From assembly GCA_046349255.1 (NCBI GenBank), contig JAXMCR010000002.1, positions 124,001 through 188,000 of the forward strand: a stretch of DNA of 64,000 nt. The letters run 5' to 3'. This document shows, piece after piece, positions 44,573 through 52,879 of the stretch (position 1 is its first letter; each line of letters opens with the position of its first letter). The notes under the pieces are model-generated. The model was not told the DNA's origin and did not search any database. It saw only the letters and a list, made by a program, of their open reading frames with translations. The DNA comes from DAIODI01 sp046349255. Lineage in GTDB: Bacteria; Pseudomonadota; Alphaproteobacteria; Rhizobiales; Aestuariivirgaceae. The position numbers and the translations under genes were made by a program.

Positions 44573-46455
44573 GCGGCGACGAAGTGCGCCGGATCGGGAT
44601 CGTGCGTCATCGCCCAGTAGTCGACGAAGCGCCACGGCATCACCGAGAAGACGCGGCCGTGCTTGTTGCGGTAGTAGGTCGTCATGCCGGGATGCGTCCA
44701 GATCATCTGCTCGTGCTCGGCGTCGACGCGGCGGACGTAGTCGTCGTGCGCGCCTTGGGTGACGTCGAGCGCCGACAGCCCGTCTTCAACCATCCGGACC
44801 AGTGATGCCGCGATGAACCGCGTCTGGCATTCGGCCTGGAAGATCACGCTGCCGCCGTGGCCGGGACCGGAGTTCGGGCCGATCATGCAGTAGAAGTTGG
44901 GGAATCCCGGAACGCAGAGTCCAAGATACGCCGTCGGATTCTCGTCGGCCCAGGCGTCGGCCAACGAACGACCGCCCTCGCCGACGATCCCCAGGCGCGC
45001 GGCGAGTTCGGTTACCTTGAACCCGGTCGCCACGATGATCACGTCGGCAGGGCGCACCACGCCGTCAGCCGTCTCGATGCCCTCCGGCACGATCTGTTCG
45101 ATCGGCGTGTCGACGAGCTCGACGTTCGGCTTGCGGAGCGTCCGGTACCAGCCGTTGTCGAGGAGGATGCGCTTGCCGTAGGGAGGATAGTCGGGGATGC
45201 ATTTCGCGATGAGGTCCGGTCGCCCCGCGAGCTCGGCCTCGATGAACGCGGTCATCACGCGGCGATGGCGGTCGTTGACCTTGTTGAGACTGCGCGCGGG
45301 ATCGGTCCACGCCGGGTCCTTGCGCAGGAACGGCAGGAGGCTGTCGCCGTACCGCCAGAACATGTTGAAGCGATACCAGGCGGCAAACTCCGGGATCGTC
45401 TCGAGGAGCAAGCGCTGCCCGGGCGGGATCGGCTTGTCGTATCCCTCGACCGGGCGAACCCACTGCGGGGTGCGCTGGTAGACGGCGAGCGCGGACACGC
45501 GGTCGGCGATGGAGGGCACGAGCTGCATCGCCGTCGCTCCGGTGCCGACGACGGAGACGCGCTGTTCTTCGAGGGCGAGGTCCTTCGGCCATTCGGCGGG
45601 ATGGAAAATCCGCCCACGGAACGTTTCGCTGCCGGGAAAGCGCACCATCGAGGGATCGCTCAATTGGCCGACGGCGGCGACGAGCACGCGGGACACGATT
45701 TCCTCGCGCCCGCGCGGGCCCTCGACCATCGATCGCCAGCAGCGAGCGCCTCCGTCCCACCGCGACGCGACGAGTTTCGTGTTGAACCGGATACGCGGAC
45801 GGATGCCGAATTCCGCCACCACGCCCTCGAGGTAGGTCTGCACCTCCTCGCGTTGCGCGAAGTAGCGGCTCCACGCGAAGCGCTTGCCGAAGGAAAACGA
45901 ATAGCAGTGGTTGGGCGTATCGACGCCGCAACCCGGGTACTGGTTCGCGTACCAGGCGCCGCCGATCTCGTCGCGCATCTCGACGATGGTGTAGGGAATG
46001 CCGAGGCGGCCGAGCGTCACGGCGAGCGAGATGCCGCTGGCGCCGGCGCCCACGATGAGTACGTGGATTTGTCCGAGCGCTTCCGGCGACGGCTGCGCGC
46101 GCCACCGCGGGGTGCGGTCGACGAGCCCCATTTCCTCGCGCACCATCGGCGCGTACTCCGGCGGCACCGCCTCGCCCGTGCAGACCGACATCATCCGCGC
46201 CAGAAGCACATTTCCCGGATCGGCGATCACCGGCGCCGACCGGCTTCGCAGAACGTCGTACGCGGCCCGGCGAACCTCTGCCTGCAACTCCGGCGCAAGG
46301 CCCGCGGCCGGATCGGGAATGAGGCGGACATCGCGCTTCGGCGTGAACGGCGGGGAGAGCCACGTCTCGTCGCCGGTGTACTGGAAGAGCGTCATGAGGA
46401 GCGTGCGGAGGTCCGCTTCCTGCAGGGCCGCATTCAGGGCGTCGTCGGGGCTCAT
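44569..46455 (-). CDS. Baeyer-Villiger-type flavin monooxygenase
   Basis: 628-residue class B flavoprotein. FAD motif IVGAGASGISLAV, the Baeyer-Villiger fingerprint FRGRIFHPAEWP (FxGxxxHxxxWP), NADPH motif VVGTGATAMQLV and the late TGF segment (VIVATGFKV) are all there. It has an N-terminal extension of about 120 residues before the FAD motif, as in the cyclododecanone/4-hydroxyacetophenone monooxygenase group. It would insert oxygen next to a carbonyl, or oxidise a heteroatom, using NADPH and O2. ATG 46455; the promoter-like element is 31 bases upstream. Confidence 0.89.
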   Translation of the reverse strand: MSPDDALNAALQEADLRTLLMTLFQYTGDETWLSPPFTPKRDVRLIPDPAAGLAPELQAEVRRAAYDVLRSRSAPVIADPGNVLLARMMSVCTGEAVPPEYAPMVREEMGLVDRTPRWRAQPSPEALGQIHVLIVGAGASGISLAVTLGRLGIPYTIVEMRDEIGGAWYANQYPGCGVDTPNHCYSFSFGKRFAWSRYFAQREEVQTYLEGVVAEFGIRPRIRFNTKLVASRWDGGARCWRSMVEGPRGREEIVSRVLVAAVGQLSDPSMVRFPGSETFRGRIFHPAEWPKDLALEEQRVSVVGTGATAMQLVPSIADRVSALAVYQRTPQWVRPVEGYDKPIPPGQRLLLETIPEFAAWYRFNMFWRYGDSLLPFLRKDPAWTDPARSLNKVNDRHRRVMTAFIEAELAGRPDLIAKCIPDYPPYGKRILLDNGWYRTLRKPNVELVDTPIEQIVPEGIETADGVVRPADVIIVATGFKVTELAARLGIVGEGGRSLADAWADENPTAYLGLCVPGFPNFYCMIGPNSGPGHGGSVIFQAECQTRFIAASLVRMVEDGLSALDVTQGAHDDYVRRVDAEHEQMIWTHPGMTTYYRNKHGRVFSVMPWRFVDYWAMTHDPDPAHFVAA

Positions 46456-46485
46456 GATGTTGCGGAAGTCTATAAGAGGTTTTTC

Positions 46486-46503
46486 CTACTGCCTAGTATA
46501 ATT
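46486..46503. promoter_or_regulatory. Promoter/operator-like element upstream of the monooxygenase gene
   Basis: CTACTGCCTAGTATAATT; read toward the monooxygenase (minus strand) it offers TATACT as a -10 box about 31 bases before the ATG, overlapped by the TACT...AGTA inverted repeat. 14 of 18 bases match the element at 39251-39268, with the same minus-strand orientation relative to the gene it precedes. Confidence 0.45.
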
Positions 46504-46555
46504 CGGCCCGTATCGTTTTGAAATGTCGGCATCGGTCGCGGCGGATCAGGAGGGA

Positions 46556-48769
46556 TCAAGCTCCGGTTGCTGTCGCTGCGAGCCAGGCCGGTCTCGACAG
46601 CGCGATCCCCTCCTCCTTGAACGACTTCAGGAGCCGGCTGCGCGCCGTGCGTTCGATCTCGCCGGGGTCGACCGGCAGCGACGTGAACTTGAACTGCACC
46701 ACGATCGCGTTGTCGGTCACGTCCTTCACGCCCTGCACCTTCAGCGGTTCCAGGATCTGATCCTTGAAGTCCGCCTTCAGCGTGACGGCGACCTTCTTGG
46801 CGACCTGGCGCAGCTCCTCGAGATCGACATCGCGGTCGAGACTCATGTTGAACTTCACCGTCGTCCAATCGCGGCTGTAATTGGTGATCTCGCCGATCTG
46901 CCCGAACGGCACCGTGTAGATCTGCCCGTCCTGGTGACGCAGGCGGACCGAGCGCAGGGTGAACCCCTCGACGGTGCCCTTGGCGTTCCCGCATTCGATG
47001 TATTCCCCCACGCGGAAGGAATCCTCGGCCAGGAAGAGTATGCCGGACACGATGTCCTTCACGAGCGCCTGACTGCCGAAGGAGATGGCGAGGCCGATCA
47101 CGGATGCACCCGCCAGCAGCGGCGTAATGTTGAAACCAAGGTGCGAGAGCGCCATCAGGCCCATCACCACGATGATGACGACGTTTGCCGAGAGCCGCAG
47201 GATCGGCACCAGCGTGCGGAACCGGGTATGCTCCGATCGGGTGAGGACCTCGCCATCCTCGCCCAGCACGATTCCCGCGGCGGGGTGCGTGGCGAGATAG
47301 CGGGCGGAGAGGTAATTCACGTACGATACGGCCAGATAGGCGCCGAACACGGACGCCAGCGGCTCGAACGCATAGTCGGCGAGATCGCTCCAGTCGTCTT
47401 CCGACATCACGGCGAGCGAATCCACGCACCAGAGCTTGATGAAGTAGACGGCCGCCGCGAGCACGATGAACACGCGCACCATTTGTGTGAGCAGGCCCGG
47501 CAGTTTCGGGATGACGGCGCGCGCGGCATTTTCCGCGGCGTGGGCGCGGCCGAAGAACTCCGCCAGGGCTGCGAGCAGCACCATGGCGAGCGCGGCCTGG
47601 ACCGTCGCGGTGAGGCCGGCTGCGACCTCGGGCCGCCCGGAAACGCTGCCGTAGGCGTGCAGCACGCTGAGACTCACGACCACGGCGGACGACAGTGCCA
47701 CCCAGTTGCGAGCGAACCATTGCCGCAGCGCGCTCGCACCTGTGGCGGACGCTGTGTTCGATATCCACCGCGCGATCGCATCGCGCGCGAGGATGGCGGC
47801 CACGATGTATGTCCCGGCGAAGAGGACGTTGTCGATGAGCAGCCCGGCGGCGATCACGTCGTCGGATGCAGAGTCGGCGATCGCGATCGATATCCAGGAG
47901 CGCCCCACGACGACCGCGGCAATGGCCACGAAGAAGCCGAATGCCGTAGGCGCGTCGCGATCGTCGAGCGGCACGATCCGGCGCCCCGAGTCGTGCGGGC
48001 GAAACCAGATCCGGAAGAGCGTGATGTAGAAGCCGAACTGTGCGGCGGACCAGAGCACCCAGCGGCCGACCAGCGACTGGAGGGCGTCCCCCGCAAAAAG
48101 CTTTCGTGAGAGCACCACGATCGCGAGCCAGAAGACGACGTACGCCGCGAGGTCGGCCATCGCCGCGCGAACGATCGCGCCCGACGCGATTCCGCTTGTC
48201 TCAAGGCGCGGTGAACCAACGAGCCGTGACACCAGAGCTGCGGTCGCCATGCCGAACATGAGCGGCACCGCAGCCGCAAACGCCAGCATCGCGAGGAACG
48301 TCAGCGGACCGGGCCCGGCGGGCCGGCCATCGATGCGGCGGAGGATGCTGCCGATCTCGCCGAACAGCGCGGGGACCGCACGCAGGGCCGTCTCGAAGTG
48401 TTCGACGAACTGGTATTCCTCGCCCGCCATGTAGGAGACGAGTTCGGCCTCGACGCTGGCGGCGGGTTTGGCCGGAGGTGCAGCCGGCTGGGAGGTGACC
48501 TCGGCACCCGGGGGCGTCGCCGCCTGGTGATCGACCTTGAGGTCCTCGAGAACTGCGGCCTTCACGGCCTGGACGATGCGCGCCAGCTGCGCGTCGCTCA
48601 ATTCGACGGGGGGCGGGGCAACCTGCGCCCAGGCGCTGAGACCGCACGGCGCGCCAACCAGCAGCAGAAGTGCGAACAGGATCGACAGCGCGCAACGAGC
48701 AACATGTCCCCGGCCCGAAGGCCACGGACTGGTCGATGCGCTGCGCGCTGTCGGAGATGCTGGCTGCAC
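46556..48769 (-). CDS. Large MscS-family mechanosensitive channel
   Basis: 737 residues, longer than MscS (about 290). It has a signal peptide-like N-terminus (SILFALLLLVGAPCGLSAWA), a periplasmic region, about ten membrane helices, then the MscS core: pore helix ASVIGLAISFGSQALVKDIVSGI, beta domain GEYIECGNAKGTVEGFTLRSVRLRHQDG and a C-terminal alpha/beta part. It would release solutes when membrane tension rises. ATG 48769 is used, without a strong Shine-Dalgarno. It follows a small exported cysteine-rich protein by 38 bases, so may be co-transcribed with it. Confidence 0.88.
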   Translation of the reverse strand: MQPASPTARSASTSPWPSGRGHVARCALSILFALLLLVGAPCGLSAWAQVAPPPVELSDAQLARIVQAVKAAVLEDLKVDHQAATPPGAEVTSQPAAPPAKPAASVEAELVSYMAGEEYQFVEHFETALRAVPALFGEIGSILRRIDGRPAGPGPLTFLAMLAFAAAVPLMFGMATAALVSRLVGSPRLETSGIASGAIVRAAMADLAAYVVFWLAIVVLSRKLFAGDALQSLVGRWVLWSAAQFGFYITLFRIWFRPHDSGRRIVPLDDRDAPTAFGFFVAIAAVVVGRSWISIAIADSASDDVIAAGLLIDNVLFAGTYIVAAILARDAIARWISNTASATGASALRQWFARNWVALSSAVVVSLSVLHAYGSVSGRPEVAAGLTATVQAALAMVLLAALAEFFGRAHAAENAARAVIPKLPGLLTQMVRVFIVLAAAVYFIKLWCVDSLAVMSEDDWSDLADYAFEPLASVFGAYLAVSYVNYLSARYLATHPAAGIVLGEDGEVLTRSEHTRFRTLVPILRLSANVVIIVVMGLMALSHLGFNITPLLAGASVIGLAISFGSQALVKDIVSGILFLAEDSFRVGEYIECGNAKGTVEGFTLRSVRLRHQDGQIYTVPFGQIGEITNYSRDWTTVKFNMSLDRDVDLEELRQVAKKVAVTLKADFKDQILEPLKVQGVKDVTDNAIVVQFKFTSLPVDPGEIERTARSRLLKSFKEEGIALSRPAWLAATATGA

Positions 48770-48807
48770 GGATCGTGTGCCGGCAATGGTTCGATGTGCG
48801 GTCTGGA

Positions 48808-49062
48808 CTACTGCTTCTTCAGCCAGGCCTTGTAGAGTTGTTCCTTGCAGGGAGCGGACACCTGCTCGGCGTGCGACTTCATGCAGGCCTTGATGCGGCC
48901 GCCGCCCGGCTGGACGTTTCCGCAGAACGTTGCGATGTCGCCCTTGCAGGCCGCCAACACGGCCTTGTCCGTAGCCGATTGGGCGAACGAGGTTCCGGCG
49001 AGGGTCGCCAGAAGCGCGGCAGACATCAGGGACATGTGGAAAAGACGGGCAGGCTTCGCCAT
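48808..49062 (-). CDS. Small exported cysteine-rich-repeat protein
   Basis: 84 residues. Signal peptide MSLMSAALLATLAGTSFA; the mature part is one cysteine-rich repeat of the GLG1-like kind: CKGDIATFCGNVQPGGGRIKACMKSHAEQVSAPCKEQL, with four cysteines in the family spacing. AAGGAGAG precedes ATG 49062. A longer in-frame reading to 49383 has no leader and is not used. Function in bacteria is unknown; periplasmic. It is divergent from the XoxF gene with 193 bases between starts. Confidence 0.83.
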   Translation of the reverse strand: MAKPARLFHMSLMSAALLATLAGTSFAQSATDKAVLAACKGDIATFCGNVQPGGGRIKACMKSHAEQVSAPCKEQLYKAWLKKQ

Positions 49063-49255
49063 TGAACTCTCCTTCAGGCGTGCATGCTCGACCGCCGCAG
49101 ACGCTACCACCAGCATCGCCCGTTGTCGCGTTGAATGTCGGCCTGCGACGTCGCGTACCGATCCGGCGCCGTCCGCCGTCTTGGCCCCCGGCAAAGACAG
49201 GCCGTATACAGACGGTACGGCGATGGGAGGCGGCCTTCGACGGCCGGTTGAACCA

Positions 49256-51067
49256 ATGCGCAAAGTGCTTTTGTCATCTGCCTGCCTCGTTGCGCTGGCG
49301 GCGTATACCGCGCCGTCGTTTGCCAACGACGAACTGATCAAGTTGCAGCAGGACCCGAAGCAGTGGGTCATGCAGACGGGCAACTACTCGAACCATCGCT
49401 TCTCCACGCTGAACCAGATCAACAAGGACAACGTCGGCAAGCTCCAGGTGGCCTGGACGTTCTCGACGGGTGTTCTGCGTGGCCACGAGGGCGGACCCCT
49501 CATCATCGGCGACGTGATGTACGTGCACACGCCGTTCCCGAACATCGTCTACGCGCTCGATCTCAACAACAGCGGCGAGATCCTGTGGAAGTACGAGCCG
49601 AAGCAGGATCCGAACGTGATCCCGGTGATGTGCTGCGACACGGTCAACCGCGGCGTGGCCTACGGCGACGGCAAGATCATCCTGCACCAGGCCGACACGA
49701 CGGTGGTGGCGCTCGACGCCAAGACCGGCCAGGTCGTCTGGTCGGTGAAGAACGGCGATCCGGCGATCGGCGAGACCGGCACCTCGGCGCCGATGGTGTT
49801 CAAGGACAAGGTGCTGATCGGCATTTCGGGCGGCGAGTTCGGCGTGCGCGGATCGGTGACCGCCTACAACCTCAAGGACGGCTCGCGCGCCTGGCGCGGC
49901 TACTCCATGGGCCCGGACGCCGACACGCTGATGGACCCGGACAAGACCACCCACCTCGGCAAGCCGGTGGGCAAGGACTCGGGCACCGCCACCTGGCAGG
50001 GTGACCAGTGGAAGATCGGCGGCGGCACGACGTGGGGCTGGTACTCCTACGATCCGGACCTCAACCTGATCTACTACGGCTCCGGCAACCCCTCGACCTG
50101 GAACCCGACGCAGCGTCCGGGCGACAACCGCTGGTCGATGACCATCTGGGCCCGCGATGCGGACACCGGCATGGCCAAGTGGGTCTACCAGATGACCCCG
50201 CACGACGAGTGGGACTACGACGGCATCAACGAGATGATCCTCGCCGATGTCACCGTGAAGGGCGAGAAGCACAAGGCGCTCGTGCATTTCGATCGTAACG
50301 GCCTCGCCTACACGATGGACCGCACGAACGGCGCGCTGCTGGTTGCCCAGAAGTACGATCCGGCGGTCAACTGGACGACCGGCGTCGACATGGACCCGAA
50401 CAGCCCGACCTACGGCCGCCCGGCCGTGGTGCCGCAGTTCTCCACCGCCCACGGCGGCGAGGACGTGAACACGACCGGCATCTGCCCGGCCGCGCTCGGC
50501 TCGAAGGACCAGCAGCCGGCGTCGTACTCGCCGGAAACCGGCCTGTTCTACGTGCCGACCAACCACGTCTGCATGGACTACGAGCCGTTCCGCGTGAGCT
50601 ACACGGCCGGCCAGCCGTACGTGGGCGCCACCCTGTCGATGTACCCTGCCCCGAACAGCCACGGCGGCATGGGCAACTTCATCGCCTGGGACGCCGGCGA
50701 GGGCAAGATCGTGTGGTCGGATCCCGAGCAGTTCTCGGTCTGGTCCGGCGCGCTCGCGACCTCCGGCGGCGTCGTGTTCTACGGCACGCTCGAAGGCTTC
50801 CTGAAGGCGGTCGACCAGAAGGACGGCAAGGAACTGTTCAAGTTCAAGACCCCGTCCGGCATCATCGGCAACGTCACCACCTACGAGCATGGCGGCAAGC
50901 AGTACGTCGCCGTCCTCTCCGGCGTCGGTGGCTGGGCCGGCATCGGTCTCGCCGCCGGCCTGACCGACCCGAACGATGGCGCAGGCGCTGTCGGCGGGTA
51001 TGCGGCCCTCAGCAAATATACGAGCCTCGGCGGCGAGTTGACCGTGTTCGCGTTGCCAGACCCTTGA
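49256..51067 (+). CDS. xoxF: Lanthanide-dependent PQQ methanol/alcohol dehydrogenase XoxF
   Basis: 603 residues, very close along its whole length to methylotroph XoxF as remembered. Signal peptide ends at PSFA (residue 23). The vicinal disulphide Cys126-Cys127 (VIPVMCCDTVNRG) packs on PQQ; the active site reads HDEWDYDG with catalytic Asp320 and the extra Asp322 that distinguishes lanthanide enzymes from calcium MxaF, where Ala is found. The propeller ends GVGGWAGIGLAAGLTDP. It oxidises methanol (and other short alcohols or formaldehyde) in the periplasm, using cytochrome c_L. ATG 49256 fits the leader. No xoxG, xoxJ or pqq genes are in the window. Confidence 0.95.
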   Translation: MRKVLLSSACLVALAAYTAPSFANDELIKLQQDPKQWVMQTGNYSNHRFSTLNQINKDNVGKLQVAWTFSTGVLRGHEGGPLIIGDVMYVHTPFPNIVYALDLNNSGEILWKYEPKQDPNVIPVMCCDTVNRGVAYGDGKIILHQADTTVVALDAKTGQVVWSVKNGDPAIGETGTSAPMVFKDKVLIGISGGEFGVRGSVTAYNLKDGSRAWRGYSMGPDADTLMDPDKTTHLGKPVGKDSGTATWQGDQWKIGGGTTWGWYSYDPDLNLIYYGSGNPSTWNPTQRPGDNRWSMTIWARDADTGMAKWVYQMTPHDEWDYDGINEMILADVTVKGEKHKALVHFDRNGLAYTMDRTNGALLVAQKYDPAVNWTTGVDMDPNSPTYGRPAVVPQFSTAHGGEDVNTTGICPAALGSKDQQPASYSPETGLFYVPTNHVCMDYEPFRVSYTAGQPYVGATLSMYPAPNSHGGMGNFIAWDAGEGKIVWSDPEQFSVWSGALATSGGVVFYGTLEGFLKAVDQKDGKELFKFKTPSGIIGNVTTYEHGGKQYVAVLSGVGGWAGIGLAAGLTDPNDGAGAVGGYAALSKYTSLGGELTVFALPDP

Positions 51068-51107
51068 GTACGACAAACACATTCATCTCAATCGACAGGA
51101 GGAACAA

Positions 51108-51422
51108 TTGAAATACATGCTCACCTGGACCGAGCGCCCGCAGGGTTCCGCGCTCGAGTACGAAAACGCCCAGAAGCGCATCCTGGAAGTCTTCCGGCAG
51201 TGGAAGGCGCCGGCCGACTTCAAAATCGAGATGTTCGTCATTCGCGTCGGTGACTGGGGCGGTTACATGCTGCTGGATTGCCCGGACCCGTCGGCCGTGC
51301 ACAAGTTCTGCTCGATGCTTCCCGCGTTCGTATTCGAGGCAAGGCCGGTCATTCCCATCGACGATGCAGTGCGCGTCGAGCTTGAAGCAATCGCCTTCCG
51401 GGATGGCTTGAAGGCGCGATAG
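51108..51422 (+). CDS. DUF3303-like small protein following xoxF
   Basis: 104 residues starting at a TTG with a perfect AGGAGG five bases upstream; the next ATG (51117) would sit too far from it. The chain has a ferredoxin-like alpha-beta pattern (KYMLTWTERPQG, ADFKIEMFVIRVGDWGGYMLLDCPDPSAVHKF, FEARPVIPID) matching my memory of DUF3303/dimeric alpha-beta barrel proteins. It lies 40 bases after xoxF and is probably co-transcribed. No catalytic residues are evident; function unknown. Confidence 0.68.
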   Translation: MKYMLTWTERPQGSALEYENAQKRILEVFRQWKAPADFKIEMFVIRVGDWGGYMLLDCPDPSAVHKFCSMLPAFVFEARPVIPIDDAVRVELEAIAFRDGLKAR

Positions 51423-51443
51423 CGCGGAACTCGCGACCAGCAC

Positions 51444-51563
51444 CTAGACAACGCGGAGAATCGACAGGAAGACGATCAGCAGCATCGACGCACAACAGCG
51501 GAGGTCGCTCGCCCGCATCACCGGGAGCCCGCTCGGCTGAGGGCAGGATTCTAGTGCCGCCAT
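51444..51563 (-). CDS. Possible 39-residue membrane peptide
   Basis: An open frame of 40 codons ends in a hydrophobic helix (CCASMLLIVFLSILRVV) preceded by a short polar part with a vicinal Cys pair; an internal ATG at 51518 would give 24 residues. It converges with the DUF3303-like gene. No clear Shine-Dalgarno was seen. It is the only coding signal in the 51423-51643 gap; it may equally be chance. Confidence 0.28.
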   Translation of the reverse strand: MAALESCPQPSGLPVMRASDLRCCASMLLIVFLSILRVV

Positions 51564-51643
51564 GCGACGGCGCGGATTGAGCGACTATCGCGCAAGACGG
51601 CTCCGTTTATCGCGTGCAAGCCGTGGTCAAGCTCGCCGAAACA

Positions 51644-52807
51644 CTACCGGAGTTCCGTCTCCACCAGCCTTACCCAGAAGCTGACGCCGTAAGGAATCGC
51701 CTCGTCGGAGAAGTCGTAATACGGATTATGCAGCGCGGCGGTGTTGCCGTTGCCCATCAGGATCATGGCGCCGGGCTTGCGCTGCAGCATGAAGGCGAAG
51801 TCCTCCGAGGCCATGTCGGGCGGGCAGTCGTCGTTCACGTTTGCAGTACCCGATACCTCTGCAGCCACGCCTGCGATCACATCGGTCTCGCGCGTGTGGT
51901 TGTGGGTCACGGGGTATGGCAGGATACCGCAGTCGCTGATTGTTGCAGATGCGCCGAGCGCGGCGGCGATGCCCTCGACGGTCCGCTTCAGATTGTCGAC
52001 CGCCAGATCGCGAAGTTCCTGCTTCAAGGACCGTATGGTGCCGGCGATCGTCGCCGTCTGCGGGATGACGTTGAAGGCGTCGCCGGCATGGAACTGCGTT
52101 ACCGACAGGACCACGGAGTCGAGTGGATTGGCGTTGCGGGCGGCGATGCCCTGCAGCGCGCTGACGATCTGCGCGCCGACGAAGACCGGGTCGACCGTCA
52201 AGTGCGGTGCAGCCGCATGGCCACCGCGCCCGGTGACGGTGATCGAGAACACGTCCATGGCCGCCAGCAGGCTGCCGCGACGCGTGGCGAAGGTGCCCAC
52301 CGGCAGGCCAGGTGCATTGTGCAGGCCGTAGAAGCGCTCGATCGAGAAACGCTCGATCATGCCGTCGTCGAGCATGGCCTTGCCGCCGCCGCCGCCTTCC
52401 TCGGCAGGCTGGAAGATCACCGCGACCCGGCCGTTGAAATTCCGTGTTTCGCACAGGTGCCGCGCTGCGCCGAGCAGCATCGCCGTGTGCCCGTCATGGC
52501 CGCAGGCGTGCATGCTGCCGGGCACCTTGGACTTGTAGGGTACCGATGTCGCCTCCGCGATCGGCAGCGCGTCCATGTCGGCGCGCAGCCCGATGGTTGG
52601 TCCATCGCCCCGACCCTTGATGAGGCCGACGACGCCGGTACGCCCGATACCCGTGACTACCTCGTCGCAGCCGAACTCCCGCAACTTCGCGTCGACGAAC
52701 GCCGCCGTCTTGAACGTGTCGTACATCAGCTCCGGTGTCTGGTGGAGCGTGCGGCGCCAGACTGCGATCTCAGGCTGAGCGGCGACGGCGGAATTGAGGA
52801 GCGGCAT
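51644..52807 (-). CDS. M20-family metal amidohydrolase (hippurate hydrolase-like)
   Basis: 387 residues of the M20D amidohydrolase group. The metal/catalytic sites are visible: TIGLRADMDALPI, GHDGHTAMLLGAA, FQPAEEGGGGGKAM, the dimerisation segment, and HNHTRETD/SEDFAFML near the end. It splits N-acyl amino acids or similar amides. Last gene of a four-gene minus-strand operon, 72 bases after the GrdB-like gene. With an SbmA-type importer at its head, a peptide or N-acyl substrate is attractive, but this is inference. Confidence 0.88.
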   Translation of the reverse strand: MPLLNSAVAAQPEIAVWRRTLHQTPELMYDTFKTAAFVDAKLREFGCDEVVTGIGRTGVVGLIKGRGDGPTIGLRADMDALPIAEATSVPYKSKVPGSMHACGHDGHTAMLLGAARHLCETRNFNGRVAVIFQPAEEGGGGGKAMLDDGMIERFSIERFYGLHNAPGLPVGTFATRRGSLLAAMDVFSITVTGRGGHAAAPHLTVDPVFVGAQIVSALQGIAARNANPLDSVVLSVTQFHAGDAFNVIPQTATIAGTIRSLKQELRDLAVDNLKRTVEGIAAALGASATISDCGILPYPVTHNHTRETDVIAGVAAEVSGTANVNDDCPPDMASEDFAFMLQRKPGAMILMGNGNTAALHNPYYDFSDEAIPYGVSFWVRLVETELR

Positions 52808-52879
52808 CGGTGGCTGTCCAGTTGCAGACGGAATTCCACTTGTACCGCTCTTTGCACCCGCTGGGAAATGCGACGACGG

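Noticed and set aside
44857..46521. 554-codon plus-strand frame
   Set aside because: Antisense to the Baeyer-Villiger monooxygenase, whose cofactor motifs are complete on the other strand.
46523..48109. 528-codon plus-strand frame
   Set aside because: Antisense to the MscS gene with no motif of its own.
49274..51082. 602-codon minus-strand frame
   Set aside because: Antisense to xoxF over its full length; shadow of a highly constrained gene.
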